Program-made: the position numbers and the translations under genes
Part shown: piece after piece, positions 10,044-19,426 of the stretch
Layout: every line of letters begins with the position of its first letter
Numbering within the stretch: position 1 is the first letter of the stretch
NCBI RefSeq assembly: GCF_015550595.1
Contig: NZ_JADNBB010000001.1
Coordinates: forward strand, 384,473 to 448,472
Reading direction: 5' to 3'
DNA: 64,000 nt
From: Parabacteroides goldsteinii
GTDB lineage: Bacteria > Bacteroidota > Bacteroidia > Bacteroidales > Tannerellaceae
Notes under the pieces: model-generated
What the model saw: the letters and a program-made list of their open reading frames with translations, nothing else
Database searches by the model: none
Told to the model about the DNA's origin: nothing

Positions 10044-11954
10044 ATGAAAAGACAATCAATCATTATATTATCGTTGGCAGTCGGTTCGCTGAGTTTCACT
10101 GCGTGTAACGACTTCCTCGACCGCGAACCGCTATCGTCCGTTACTTCGGATCACTATCTGAACACAGAAGCCGAGTTAGCCAGTTTCGGAGCTGCCCAGT
10201 ACAGCGAATTACCATCACATAAACCGGGTGAATACAGCATCGGTGTCTTCAAAACAGACAACAACAGCGATAACCAATGCGCTACAACCGAAGAAGACAA
10301 CTTCGTACCTGGTGAACGCCGCGTACCGACCAGCGGAGAATGGGACTTCAAGAAAATACGCGACTGTAACTATTTCCTTGAAACCGTATTACCTAAATAT
10401 GAAGAAGGTAAGATTGCCGGCCTGGATGAAAATATCCGTCACTATATCGGCGAAATGTATTTCTTCCGTGCCTTCCAGTACTTCACATTTATGAAGAAAT
10501 ACGGCGACTTCCCGATCGTAGACAAAGCGCTCTCGGATGACTATGTCGAACTGGCCGAAGCCAACCAGCGCCGCCCTCAGAACGAAGTGGCACGCTTCAT
10601 CCTCGCCGATCTGGATAAGGCTACCGATATGTTGAAGGAAACACCTCCCGAAGCTAATCGTCTGACAAAATACGCAGCTCTTCTATTGAAATCGAGAGTA
10701 GCTTTATATGAAGGAACCTGGCTGAAATATCACGCAGGAACCGACCGCGTACCGGGTGGACCGGGATGGCCGGGTGCCAACGCCAGTTACCTGAACGGTT
10801 TTAGCATCAACCTGGACAGCGAAGTACAGTTCTTCCTGACTGAAGCCAAGAAGGCTGCAGAACAGGTAGCAGACAAGTTCCCATTGGGAGATTACTCCAG
10901 CATGTTCAACAGCATCGATCTTTCAGACAAACCCGAAGTCATTCTTTGGAGAAAATATGACATCGGATTGAAAATATTCCATTATGTGGTATCCTATCTG
11001 CAAGCCGTTTACCCTGGTGGCAACGGATGCGGTAATACCGGCTTTACCCGTTCGCTGGTAGAAAGTTATCTGATGAAAAACGGTCTGCCGATCTATGCAG
11101 CCGGTTCCGGTTATAAAGGAGACAAAACACTGACAGATGTGGCTACCAACCGCGACAACCGCCTGCGTGAATCAATGAGTATCACTGGTGACCAGATCAA
11201 CCCGAGCAATATATTCAGTCGTCCAGGTATCACGATTATCGCCGAAAATAAGAATACAACCGGCTATTGCTTGCGTAAAGGTTTGAATCAAGACCCGAAT
11301 ATGGGAGCAACATTGCCTAGCAACACCGGTTGTGTAATCTTCCGTGCAGCCGAAGCTTACCTGAATTATATGGAAGCTCATTATGTATTGAACAATTCGT
11401 TGGATGCCAAGAGTATCGCTTATTGGAAAGCCTTGCGTAACCGTGCCGGCGTAGACGACGATATCCAGAAAACGATTGCAGCAACCGATCTTTCCAAAGA
11501 AAACGACTTCGCCGTATATTCCGGTGAACAGCAGGTGGATGCTACCTTATATAACATCCGTCGCGAACGTCGTTCGGAATTTATCGCCGAAGGTCTGCGT
11601 CTTGACGACCTGTATCGCTGGAGAGCGCTCGACCGGATGAAAGATTACCAGGTAGAAGGTTTCAACCTTTGGGACGAACAATACAAACTGTATGACGACC
11701 TGAAAGTGGAAGGCGAAACCGACGAACCGAACGTTTCGAGCAGTAAGTCGAGCAAGTATCTCCGCCCGTACCAGATACACCGCAACAACAAGGCATTCAA
11801 CGGATATACTTTCATGAAAGCTCATTACCTGGCTCCTATCGCTTACGACGTGATCCGCCTGAGTACACCGGAAAAAGGTGGCGATATAAGCACCGCTTAC
11901 ATCTACCAGAACCCGGGTTGGGAAGTCCAGGCGGGAACAAGTGCCATGAAATAA
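10044..11954 (+). CDS. susD: SusD-family surface glycan-binding lipoprotein
   Basis: The protein binds glycan at the cell surface as partner of the preceding SusC. The start chosen is the ATG at 10044 because MKRQSIIILSLAVGSLSFTAC gives a clean lipoprotein signal with the lipid-accepting Cys before NDFLDREPLS, a usual SusD beginning. An upstream in-frame ATG at 10005 overlaps susC and would spoil the signal peptide. SusD hallmarks include AEMYFFRA-like text (GEMYFFRAFQYF) and the C-terminal RRERRSEFIAEGLRLDDLYRW motif. Its 636 residues fit the RagB/SusD family. A perfect hairpin follows the gene. Confidence 0.95.
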   Translation: MKRQSIIILSLAVGSLSFTACNDFLDREPLSSVTSDHYLNTEAELASFGAAQYSELPSHKPGEYSIGVFKTDNNSDNQCATTEEDNFVPGERRVPTSGEWDFKKIRDCNYFLETVLPKYEEGKIAGLDENIRHYIGEMYFFRAFQYFTFMKKYGDFPIVDKALSDDYVELAEANQRRPQNEVARFILADLDKATDMLKETPPEANRLTKYAALLLKSRVALYEGTWLKYHAGTDRVPGGPGWPGANASYLNGFSINLDSEVQFFLTEAKKAAEQVADKFPLGDYSSMFNSIDLSDKPEVILWRKYDIGLKIFHYVVSYLQAVYPGGNGCGNTGFTRSLVESYLMKNGLPIYAAGSGYKGDKTLTDVATNRDNRLRESMSITGDQINPSNIFSRPGITIIAENKNTTGYCLRKGLNQDPNMGATLPSNTGCVIFRAAEAYLNYMEAHYVLNNSLDAKSIAYWKALRNRAGVDDDIQKTIAATDLSKENDFAVYSGEQQVDATLYNIRRERRSEFIAEGLRLDDLYRWRALDRMKDYQVEGFNLWDEQYKLYDDLKVEGETDEPNVSSSKSSKYLRPYQIHRNNKAFNGYTFMKAHYLAPIAYDVIRLSTPEKGGDISTAYIYQNPGWEVQAGTSAMK

Positions 11955-11963
11955 ATCAAGTCC

Positions 11964-12014
11964 TATCGCTTGCGAAGTCACAAACAACATCTAAATTTGA
12001 CTTCGCAAGCGATA
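11964..12014 (+). repeat. perfect 17-bp hairpin between susD and the sulfatase gene
   Basis: Arms 11964-11980 and 11998-12014 are exactly complementary (core cgcttgcgaagtca / tgacttcgcaagcg) around a 17-nt loop, starting 9 nt after the susD stop. The 3' side is followed by A residues, not T, so it does not look like a standard intrinsic terminator. It could stabilise the abundant susCD mRNA or attenuate the enzyme genes downstream. Confidence 0.65.
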
Positions 12015-12118
12015 AAAAATAGCTCATGAGGGATCGAATTCGAGTTCAAAAGCGATCCGACTCCCTCGGCAACCCGGAAAATCGGTCCTGCAAACAGTTT
12101 ATAATACCCGAAAAGAAT

Positions 12119-13579
12119 ATGAAAATACAATCTGAATACTTGCTGTTGATAGCTACCGGCCTTTTAGCCTGTCCGAACCGGGTAGAGGCACAGGTAAAAA
12201 CGGACGCTCCCAATCTCGTCTTCATCATGGCCGACCAATGGCGCGGCCAGGCAATCGGTTATCTGGGTGTAGAACCCGTACAGACTCCCAATCTGGATAA
12301 ACTCGCCGCCGAAGGCATACATTTTACGGATGCTATCAGCAGCTATCCCGTATCTTCGCCCGCCCGTGGAATGCTGATGACGGGCAGATATCCGATCGGC
12401 AGCAAGGTTACGGGTAACTGTAATTCGGATAATACACCTTATCATGTCGAACTACCCGCCTCGGCACGTTGCTGGTCAGACGTCCTGAAAGACCAGGGAT
12501 ATGAATTGGGTTACATCGGGAAATGGCATCTGGATGCCCCTTACCAACCTTACATCGAAACAAATAACAACAAAGGAAAAATAGCCTGGAACGAATGGTG
12601 CCCCAAAGAACGCCGCCACGGTTTCAGCCATTGGATCGCCTACGGCACCTACGATTATCACCTGAAGCCTATGTACTGGAATACGGATGCCGGCCGCGAA
12701 GAATTTTATTTCGTCGACCAATGGGGGCCGGAATATGAAGCCGACCGGGCCATCGACTATATCGCCAATCAAGATAATAAACTCCGCGACGGAGATAAGC
12801 CCTTCGCTCTGGTCGTCTCCATGAACCCGCCTCACACCGATTACAACCTGGTTCCCGACAAATACAAAGAGGTATACCGGAATGTAGATGTCGAATCATT
12901 GTGCCACTCTCCCATCATCGCACCGAAAGGAACGGAATACGGTGATTTCTACCGGAAGAGCGTATTGGATTATTATGCCTGCATGACCGGCGTAGACGAC
13001 CAGGTAGGCCGCATTATCCATGCACTGAAAGAGCGTGGCCTCTTCGACAATACCATTGTGGTATTCACCTCCGATCATGGCGACAGCATGGGGATGCACG
13101 ATCATATCGGAAAGAATATTTACTACGAGGAAGCCATGCGCGTCCCGATGATACTTACCTGGCCGGAGAAGATCGCACCACGCCGCGACTCGACACTGAT
13201 GATCGGTTTTGCCGACCTCTATCCTTCGCTATTGTCGTTAATGGGGTTCAAGGAAGAGATACCTGCCGAAGTGGAGACGTTCGATCTGTCTGCTTCCATC
13301 CTTTCCCCCGACAAGGCCCGGGAGGTAATACAGCCTTATTATCAAGTCTCCTCTGAAAATTTAACGACTGGTTACAGAGGTTTCCGGACAAAAAAATATA
13401 CATTTGCGGTACATGCTACAAACGGCCGGACTGACGAATGGATACTGTTCGACCGTGAACAGGACCCCTTCCAGCTAAACAACATCGCCCCCGATCAGCC
13501 GGAATTGATTAAACAGTTTTCCAGCCAGCTGAAAGACTGGTTGAAGAAGACAAACGATCCTTTTATAAACTGTCTGTAA
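12119..13579 (+). CDS. S-type sulfatase of the glycan locus (periplasmic)
   Basis: A family S1 sulfatase that removes sulfate esters from imported glycan. The start at 12119 gives the signal peptide MKIQSEYLLLIATGLLACP...EAQ. A longer in-frame start at 12026 adds 31 charged residues with no signal character. Metal-binding FIMADQWRG is near the N-terminus. The catalytic motif SSPARGMLMTG has Ser where formylglycine is made, so it needs an anaerobic maturase (anSME), which is not in this window. FTSDHGDSMGMHDH supplies further metal ligands. The fucosidase gene begins 11 nt after its stop. The sulfated sugar and position cannot be told from sequence alone. Confidence 0.9.
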   Translation: MKIQSEYLLLIATGLLACPNRVEAQVKTDAPNLVFIMADQWRGQAIGYLGVEPVQTPNLDKLAAEGIHFTDAISSYPVSSPARGMLMTGRYPIGSKVTGNCNSDNTPYHVELPASARCWSDVLKDQGYELGYIGKWHLDAPYQPYIETNNNKGKIAWNEWCPKERRHGFSHWIAYGTYDYHLKPMYWNTDAGREEFYFVDQWGPEYEADRAIDYIANQDNKLRDGDKPFALVVSMNPPHTDYNLVPDKYKEVYRNVDVESLCHSPIIAPKGTEYGDFYRKSVLDYYACMTGVDDQVGRIIHALKERGLFDNTIVVFTSDHGDSMGMHDHIGKNIYYEEAMRVPMILTWPEKIAPRRDSTLMIGFADLYPSLLSLMGFKEEIPAEVETFDLSASILSPDKAREVIQPYYQVSSENLTTGYRGFRTKKYTFAVHATNGRTDEWILFDREQDPFQLNNIAPDQPELIKQFSSQLKDWLKKTNDPFINCL

Positions 13580-13590
13580 ATAATATACAC

Positions 13591-14976
13591 ATGAAAGCAC
13601 ATTTTTACCTGGCAATCTTATTGATAGTAAGTTTTCTCCCGGCAATGGGACAACAAACGAAGATCCCCCGTCCGGCACCTCACCAGTTGAAGTGGCACGA
13701 ATCGGAAATGGGCGTCGTCTTCCATTATGACCTCCATGTCTTCGATGGCATTAAATACGGTCAGGGTAATAACCGCGTCCAGCCGATAGAAGATTATAAT
13801 ATCTTCAACCCGACCCGGCTGAATACCGATCAATGGGTACAGGCCGCCAAAGCGGCAGGAGCCAAGTTCGCCGTACTGACCGCAACACACGAAACGGGTT
13901 TCGCCATTTACCAGAGCGATGTCAACCCCTATTGCCTGAAAGCGTTGAAATGGCGCGACGGCAAAGGAGATATCATCCGCGACTTCGTCAATTCATGTAG
14001 AAAATACGATATAATGCCCGGCATCTATGTCGGCATCCGATGGAATTCACTTTTTGGCGTTCATAATTTCAAGGTGCAGGGAGAAGGAGAGTTTGCCGCC
14101 AACCGTCAACAATGGTATAAACATTTCTGCGAGCGCATGGTGGAAGAACTCTGCAGCCGCTACGGAGATTTGTTTATGATCTGGTTTGACGGTGGCGCAG
14201 ACGATCCGAAAGGCGACGGACCGGATGTATTGCCAATCGTCAGCAAGTACCAGCCGGAATGCCTTTTCTATCATAATGTAGACCGGGCGGATTTCCGCTG
14301 GGGCGGTTCCGAGTCGGGTACGGTCGGTTATCCCTGCTGGTCCTCTTTCCCCTACCCTTACTCACACAGTAACAACACGGAAGGAAGTCGCAACCATAAC
14401 GATCTATTGAAACATGGCGACCAGGATGGTAAATACTGGGTCCCGGCTATGGCAGACACTCCGCTACGTGGCATGAACGGACGTCACGAATGGTTCTGGG
14501 AGCCGGACGACGAGAATACCGTCTATCCGGTAGACAGCCTGATGAACATGTATTACAAGTCGGTCGGAAGGAATGCTACATTGATCGTCGGACTGACTCC
14601 CGATACGACCGGACTGATCCCTACCGGCGATGTGCAACGGCTGAAAGAATGGGGCGACGAGATCAACCGCCGCTTCTCCTCTCCCATTGCCTCTGCATCG
14701 GGACAAAAGAAAAGCCTGACACTGAAACTGGATAAACCACAAGCAGTCAACCATTGCATTATCCAGGAGAATATCGCTAATGGCGAACGTATCCGCCGGT
14801 ATAAAGTGGAAGCCAAAGTAAACGGTAAATGGCAAACCGTCTGCGAGGGTGAGTCGGTCGGACATAAACGTATCGAACAATTCCCGGCAGTCGAAGCATC
14901 GGCTCTGCGCCTGACGGTCTCTCAATCGGTAGCACAACCGGATATACGCAACTTCAGTGTTTATAACGTTGAATAA
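13591..14976 (+). CDS. alpha-L-fucosidase, glycoside hydrolase family 29
   Basis: Cleaves terminal alpha-linked L-fucose from oligosaccharides in the periplasm. A signal peptide (MKAHFYLAILLIVSFLPAMGQ) is followed by a GH29 barrel: WHESEMGVVFHYDLHVFDG, then AKFAVLTATHETGFAIY, and the nucleophile segment FMIWFDGGADD whose Asp is the expected catalytic residue. After about residue 350 comes a beta-sandwich resembling an F5/8-type module (VNHCIIQENIANGERIRRYKV), common in GH29 enzymes. Its 461 residues suit the family. It lies 11 nt after the first sulfatase gene and 8 nt before the GH36-like gene, so all are likely co-transcribed. Confidence 0.9.
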   Translation: MKAHFYLAILLIVSFLPAMGQQTKIPRPAPHQLKWHESEMGVVFHYDLHVFDGIKYGQGNNRVQPIEDYNIFNPTRLNTDQWVQAAKAAGAKFAVLTATHETGFAIYQSDVNPYCLKALKWRDGKGDIIRDFVNSCRKYDIMPGIYVGIRWNSLFGVHNFKVQGEGEFAANRQQWYKHFCERMVEELCSRYGDLFMIWFDGGADDPKGDGPDVLPIVSKYQPECLFYHNVDRADFRWGGSESGTVGYPCWSSFPYPYSHSNNTEGSRNHNDLLKHGDQDGKYWVPAMADTPLRGMNGRHEWFWEPDDENTVYPVDSLMNMYYKSVGRNATLIVGLTPDTTGLIPTGDVQRLKEWGDEINRRFSSPIASASGQKKSLTLKLDKPQAVNHCIIQENIANGERIRRYKVEAKVNGKWQTVCEGESVGHKRIEQFPAVEASALRLTVSQSVAQPDIRNFSVYNVE

Positions 14977-14984
14977 ATGAGAAG

Positions 14985-17063
14985 ATGAGGAAACATAAAA
15001 CATATCTTTTTTCACTGTTGCTGGGGAGTGCTGTATGGTTATCTCCTCCCGTCTTGGGGCAGACATCGTTTGTCTACGAGAAAGGGAAAATATTCAATGA
15101 TATAATAACCTTTCAAATGACTAAGGCTGTCAGCCTGGCAAAATTACAGGCACCTGTATTCTATGAACAGGCAGTTCCCGACGGGCAGCAAACCCTATCC
15201 TACAAAATAGAGATCCCGGAATATAAACAAGGCATCTTCTTCAGCCGCGATTTCCGTCCCGGCGACTATCAGTGGCCCAACAATACCAACCGGTTATTGC
15301 CCTGGGTATTCACCCGCCTGGAAGACCTGACAAAAGATACTTATCCGAGCATTCCTTCAAACGGAACGCCTTCCGTATTGGGAGATGCCTTATTACTGGA
15401 GCTGACCGACGGGCAATTCTTATATACCAAAGCGGTAGCCGGAGATAACAGCATCAGTTGGTTCCAGATAAATAAAGACAGTTCGCTCACCGTCTGTCTC
15501 TCTACATTAGGAACAGATAGACTCAGTCCGCAAGCTCCCGTCCTGTTAGTACAAAAAGGGGAAACGGCTTATGACGCTATCCGCAAAGCATATACAACAT
15601 TAACAGGCAATAAGGAGATCTCGGCATTACAAAAAAGGTCGGACAAAGACTACTTCGAAGCCTTCAAGTATCTGGGCTGGTGTTCGTGGGAGCACTACCA
15701 CTTTGACATCGACGAAACAAAAATGCTGAACGACCTGGACGGTATCGAAGCGTCCGGCCTCCCTATCCGCTATGTCCTGATAGACGACGGACACCTGGCT
15801 AATAAGAACCGCCAGCTTACCAGCTTCGTTCCGGATAAAGAGAGATTCCCTGACGGATGGAAAAACATCATGGCCCGGAAAAAGGAGAATAAAGTAAAAT
15901 GGATGGGATTATGGTATAACTTCTGCGGTTACTGGATGGGAATATCACCGGAAAACGACTTCCCGGAAAAGATCAAACAATCGCTTTACCTCTATAACGG
16001 CAGCATGCTTCCCGGAAAAGAGAAGGAGAATATCGGGGCATTCTACCAATATTATGTCAGGACATTGAAAGACTATGGTTTCGATTTCCTTAAAATAGAT
16101 AACCAGTCGTTCCTGTTGCCCCTTTACATGGGAAATACGGAAGTTATACGTCAGGCCAAAGCGTGTAACCTGGCATTGGAAGAGCAAACGCACAACCAGC
16201 AGGTCGGCCTGATGAACTGTATGGCACAGAATATCCTGAACATCGACCATACATTGTATAGTAGTGTAACCCGTGTCAGCATCGATTACAAAAAATATGA
16301 CGAGAACATGGCAAAATCTCATCTGTTCCAGTCTTATACCAACACGTTATTGCAAGGGCAGACCGTATGGCCCGACCATGATATGTTCCATTCCTGCGAT
16401 ACCGTCTGCGGAAGCCTGATGGCCCGGTCGAAAGCCCTGTCCGGTGGTCCGGTTTATCTGTCAGACTCTCCCGCTGATTTTATCAAAGAAAACATATTAC
16501 CACTGATCGATGAGGAAGGAAAGCTGTTCCGTCCCGAGGCTCCAGCCATCCCGACACCCGAATCGGTTATCACAAACCCGCTGCAGGATGGTAAAGCTTA
16601 CCGGGTATTTGCCCCTACCGGTGATGAAGCCGTATCGCTGATATGCTATAACCTGAACACCTCTCCCCAGTATCATAACGTGCAAGCTATGATCAGTAAA
16701 GCCGATTATCTGCTGCGTGAGACGATGACGGAGAAAGCAAGCCCCAAAGATCAGCGGATTATCCTTTATGACTGGGCTAAACAGGCTGCCACCGAACTGA
16801 CTACGGATAAACAAATCATATTGGAAGGTTTCACTGACCAATTATATCATCTTTGCCCTGTTGCTAACGGTTGGGCAGTCATCGGTGTACAGGAAAAATT
16901 CCTTTCGCCGTCGACAGTCCGCATCCTTACCCGTAATGATAAACAACTCACTCTGGATGTTCTCTGTCCGGGCACCGTTAAAGTATGGGTAGAATCAGGA
17001 AATAAACGGGAACTACGGAGCATCCCGGTATCTGCTCCGGGCAGAATAACAATCAACAAATAA
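14985..17063 (+). CDS. GH36-like glycoside hydrolase (raffinose synthase/Sip1-type alpha-galactosidase)
   Basis: A predicted periplasmic retaining glycosidase. The signal peptide runs to about residue 26 (PPVLGQ). The central barrel shows raffinose-synthase/Sip1 landmarks: GWCSWEHYHFDI, VLIDDGHL, RFPDGW, then GFDFLKIDNQSF with the likely nucleophile Asp, and WPDHDMFHS with the likely acid/base Asp. The C-terminal part is beta-rich. Known members act on alpha-galactosides, but the Sip1-like branch also contains enzymes of other specificities, so substrate is uncertain. Its place between a fucosidase and a sulfatase supports a role on a sulfated fucose/galactose glycan. Confidence 0.8.
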   Translation: MRKHKTYLFSLLLGSAVWLSPPVLGQTSFVYEKGKIFNDIITFQMTKAVSLAKLQAPVFYEQAVPDGQQTLSYKIEIPEYKQGIFFSRDFRPGDYQWPNNTNRLLPWVFTRLEDLTKDTYPSIPSNGTPSVLGDALLLELTDGQFLYTKAVAGDNSISWFQINKDSSLTVCLSTLGTDRLSPQAPVLLVQKGETAYDAIRKAYTTLTGNKEISALQKRSDKDYFEAFKYLGWCSWEHYHFDIDETKMLNDLDGIEASGLPIRYVLIDDGHLANKNRQLTSFVPDKERFPDGWKNIMARKKENKVKWMGLWYNFCGYWMGISPENDFPEKIKQSLYLYNGSMLPGKEKENIGAFYQYYVRTLKDYGFDFLKIDNQSFLLPLYMGNTEVIRQAKACNLALEEQTHNQQVGLMNCMAQNILNIDHTLYSSVTRVSIDYKKYDENMAKSHLFQSYTNTLLQGQTVWPDHDMFHSCDTVCGSLMARSKALSGGPVYLSDSPADFIKENILPLIDEEGKLFRPEAPAIPTPESVITNPLQDGKAYRVFAPTGDEAVSLICYNLNTSPQYHNVQAMISKADYLLRETMTEKASPKDQRIILYDWAKQAATELTTDKQIILEGFTDQLYHLCPVANGWAVIGVQEKFLSPSTVRILTRNDKQLTLDVLCPGTVKVWVESGNKRELRSIPVSAPGRITINK

Positions 17064-17081
17064 CATTCAAAAGATACGAAT

Positions 17082-18623
17082 ATGAACAAGAGACTATTCT
17101 TTTCCCTGGCTGCAATTCCCTTACTGGGAACGACAGGACAAGCCGAAGCGGCAACCCCGCAGGACCGGCCGAATATTATTCTCTTTTTAGTAGATGATAT
17201 GGGCTGGCAGGATACTTCCCTTCCCTTCTGGAAGGAAAAGACACATTACAACGAAGTATACGAAACACCCAATATGGAACGTCTCGCCCGTCAGGGTATG
17301 ATGTTTACCCAGGCTTATGCTTCCAGTATCAGTTCGCCGAGCCGTTGCAGCCTCTACACCGGTATGAATGCCGGCCGTCACCGGGTAACGAACTGGACCT
17401 ATCCGAAGAATGCCTCCACCGACCGTAAAAGCGATGTACTGGAATTGCCGGACTGGAATGTGAACGGTATCTGCGAAGTTCCCGGTATCGAACATACCTA
17501 CCAGGTTACTTCTATGGCCCAAATACTGAAAGATAACGGCTATCATACCATCCATTGCGGGAAGGCCCATTGGGGAGCTCTCGATACACCGGGAGAGAAC
17601 CCCTATCATTTTGGCTTTGAAGTGAATATTGCAGGACATGCCGGTGGCGGACTGGCAAGCTATCTGGGAGAAGCCAATTTCGGTAACCGGACAGACGGGA
17701 AGCCGAGTCCCTGGTTTGCTGTTCCGGGACTGGATGAGTATTGGGGAAAAGATATTTTCATTACGGAAGCCTTAACCCAGAAAGCCATGAAAGCGTTGGA
17801 TAAGGCACAACAATACGACCAGCCGTTCTTCCTGTATATGTCGCATTATGCCATCCACGTCCCGATCGACAAGGATATGCGTTTCTACCAGAAGTATATC
17901 GACAAGGGATTGGGAGAGAAAGAGGCCGCTTATGCTGCCCTGATCGAGGGAATGGACAAGAGCCTGGGAGATATCATGGATTACCTGGAGAAGAATAACC
18001 TGGCAGATAATACCATCATCCTTTTCATGTCGGATAACGGCGGACTTGCTGCCGAACCGGAATGGCGTGACGGTGTTCCTCATACCCAGAACTCCCCGCT
18101 GAACAGCGGTAAAGGTTCCGCCTATGAAGGTGGTGTCCGCGAACCGATGATCGTCAGCTGGCCGGGAAAAGTACAGCCGCAAACCAAGACAGATAAATAC
18201 CTCATCATCGAAGATTTCTTCCCTACCATCCTCGAAATGGCAGGCATAAAGAAATACAAAACGATCCAGCCTGTCGACGGTGTCAGCTTCATGCCGTTAC
18301 TGACCAACACCGGTGATCCTTCGAAGGGCCGCAGCCTCTACTGGAACTTCCCGAATCTTTGGGGAAACACCGGCCCGGGTATCGGGGCAACCTGCACGAT
18401 CCGCCAGGGGGATTGGAAACTGATCTATTATTACGAGACCGGAAAGAAGGAATTGTTCAACATTCCCGACGATATAGGAGAAAAGAATGATCTATCCGCT
18501 ACCCATCCCAAACTGGTAAAGAAACTATCCAAAGACCTGGGCAAGCAATTACGAAAAATGGAGGCACAGCGCCCATCGTTCAAGGCGACAGGAAAGCCTT
18601 GCCCCTGGCCGGATGAGATATAA
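17082..18623 (+). CDS. second S-type sulfatase of the glycan locus
   Basis: A family S1 sulfatase with a signal peptide (MNKRLFFSLAAIPLLGTTGQAEA). Metal ligands are in FLVDDMGWQD, and the catalytic motif SSPSRCSLYTG again has Ser, requiring anSME maturation. HCGKAHWG and FMSDNGG follow, as expected. It shares only family-level likeness with the sulfatase at 12119 (for example KAHWG against KWHLD), so the two probably attack different sulfate positions. It is the last gene of the locus, 18 nt after the GH36-like gene, and is closed by a bidirectional terminator. Confidence 0.9.
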   Translation: MNKRLFFSLAAIPLLGTTGQAEAATPQDRPNIILFLVDDMGWQDTSLPFWKEKTHYNEVYETPNMERLARQGMMFTQAYASSISSPSRCSLYTGMNAGRHRVTNWTYPKNASTDRKSDVLELPDWNVNGICEVPGIEHTYQVTSMAQILKDNGYHTIHCGKAHWGALDTPGENPYHFGFEVNIAGHAGGGLASYLGEANFGNRTDGKPSPWFAVPGLDEYWGKDIFITEALTQKAMKALDKAQQYDQPFFLYMSHYAIHVPIDKDMRFYQKYIDKGLGEKEAAYAALIEGMDKSLGDIMDYLEKNNLADNTIILFMSDNGGLAAEPEWRDGVPHTQNSPLNSGKGSAYEGGVREPMIVSWPGKVQPQTKTDKYLIIEDFFPTILEMAGIKKYKTIQPVDGVSFMPLLTNTGDPSKGRSLYWNFPNLWGNTGPGIGATCTIRQGDWKLIYYYETGKKELFNIPDDIGEKNDLSATHPKLVKKLSKDLGKQLRKMEAQRPSFKATGKPCPWPDEI

Positions 18624-18670
18624 ATATTAACGAGGATCACCACTCTCTTTCAATAATATGTCTTATAAAA

Positions 18671-18711
18671 GAAGGTGCTGTAAATATAATTTTACAACAC
18701 CTTCTTCCTTT
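18671..18711. terminator. bidirectional terminator between the glycan locus and the efflux operon
   Basis: Arms 18671-18684 and 18691-18704 pair over 14 positions with one G-U-type mismatch. A T-run (ttcctttttat) follows on the plus strand and an A-run precedes, giving a U-run for minus transcripts too. The plus-side T-run touches the stop codon of the minus-strand permease. Confidence 0.8.
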
Positions 18712-19425
18712 TTATACAAACTTCTCCCTTCTCTGTAAATTCAGCAATCCTATCATCATCCAGACGATTCCTCCGATAAAAAGGAAAATACGGCTTTTAA
18801 TGATAAGTCCTTCCCATATCACCGGAAGAAAGTTTTCCGGGACTTTAAATGGGTTCAATAGGATATTCCAGAAGGAACGTTCTATTATATCCATTTCACT
18901 GGTTATCAACAGAAGGATTGCCAGGATTATCGTGAGTACCGCTGTCCCATTGCCACTACGGGTAATGGTAGATAGCATAAAGGCCAGATTTCCGAAAAAG
19001 ACTAATGGAAACATTAACTGAATGGACATTTCAAACGGATTAACCGGATAAAGCAATAAGGTCGCCACATAGGAGAAGGCCACAAGGATAAAGAAGATAG
19101 CCACATAAATCATCAGGAGGCGCACTCCCCACACCTTGTACTTATAGTCAGGGATACCGAACAATATCTCCAGTATACGGTTGTCCTCATCGTTCTGGAT
19201 ACCGAAAACGGCCGGATAAAAAACAAGTAACACACAGGGGAACATCAACAGGTTATAAATAAGCCCCTCGTTGATCTCCGCCCGATTCCAGGCAGCCTGA
19301 AACATGAAGTAAGCAAAGAAGACAAAGGCTGCCAACAGGAACCAGATGAACTTCCCGGCAAAGATGATCTTCAGGTTATATTTAACTACTTTAGGTAGTA
19401 ATTGTATGAGTTGTTTCGTCGTCAT
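18712..19425 (-). CDS. ABC-2 type transporter permease subunit
   Basis: A 237-residue inner-membrane protein with about six hydrophobic segments, for example FIWFLLAAFVFFAYFMF near residue 30, an internal helix around YVAIFFILVAFSYVATLL and a last helix near the C-terminus (IFLFIGGIVWMMIGLL). This fits ABC-2 type permeases. No ATPase is on the same polypeptide. It starts 1 nt after the stop of the RND-ABC fusion gene, so translation is probably coupled and its nucleotide-binding partner is likely the ABC domain at the end of that protein. It is the last gene of the efflux operon. Substrate unknown. Confidence 0.8.
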   Translation of the reverse strand: MTTKQLIQLLPKVVKYNLKIIFAGKFIWFLLAAFVFFAYFMFQAAWNRAEINEGLIYNLLMFPCVLLVFYPAVFGIQNDEDNRILEILFGIPDYKYKVWGVRLLMIYVAIFFILVAFSYVATLLLYPVNPFEMSIQLMFPLVFFGNLAFMLSTITRSGNGTAVLTIILAILLLITSEMDIIERSFWNILLNPFKVPENFLPVIWEGLIIKSRIFLFIGGIVWMMIGLLNLQRREKFV

Positions 19426-19426
19426 A

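Noticed and set aside
11964-12014. Hairpin after susD as an intrinsic terminator
   Set aside because: No T-run on either strand, and downstream enzyme genes have no obvious promoter of their own.
12026-12118. Longer N-terminus for the first sulfatase
   Set aside because: It adds charged residues before a clear signal peptide and starts within 12 bp of the hairpin.
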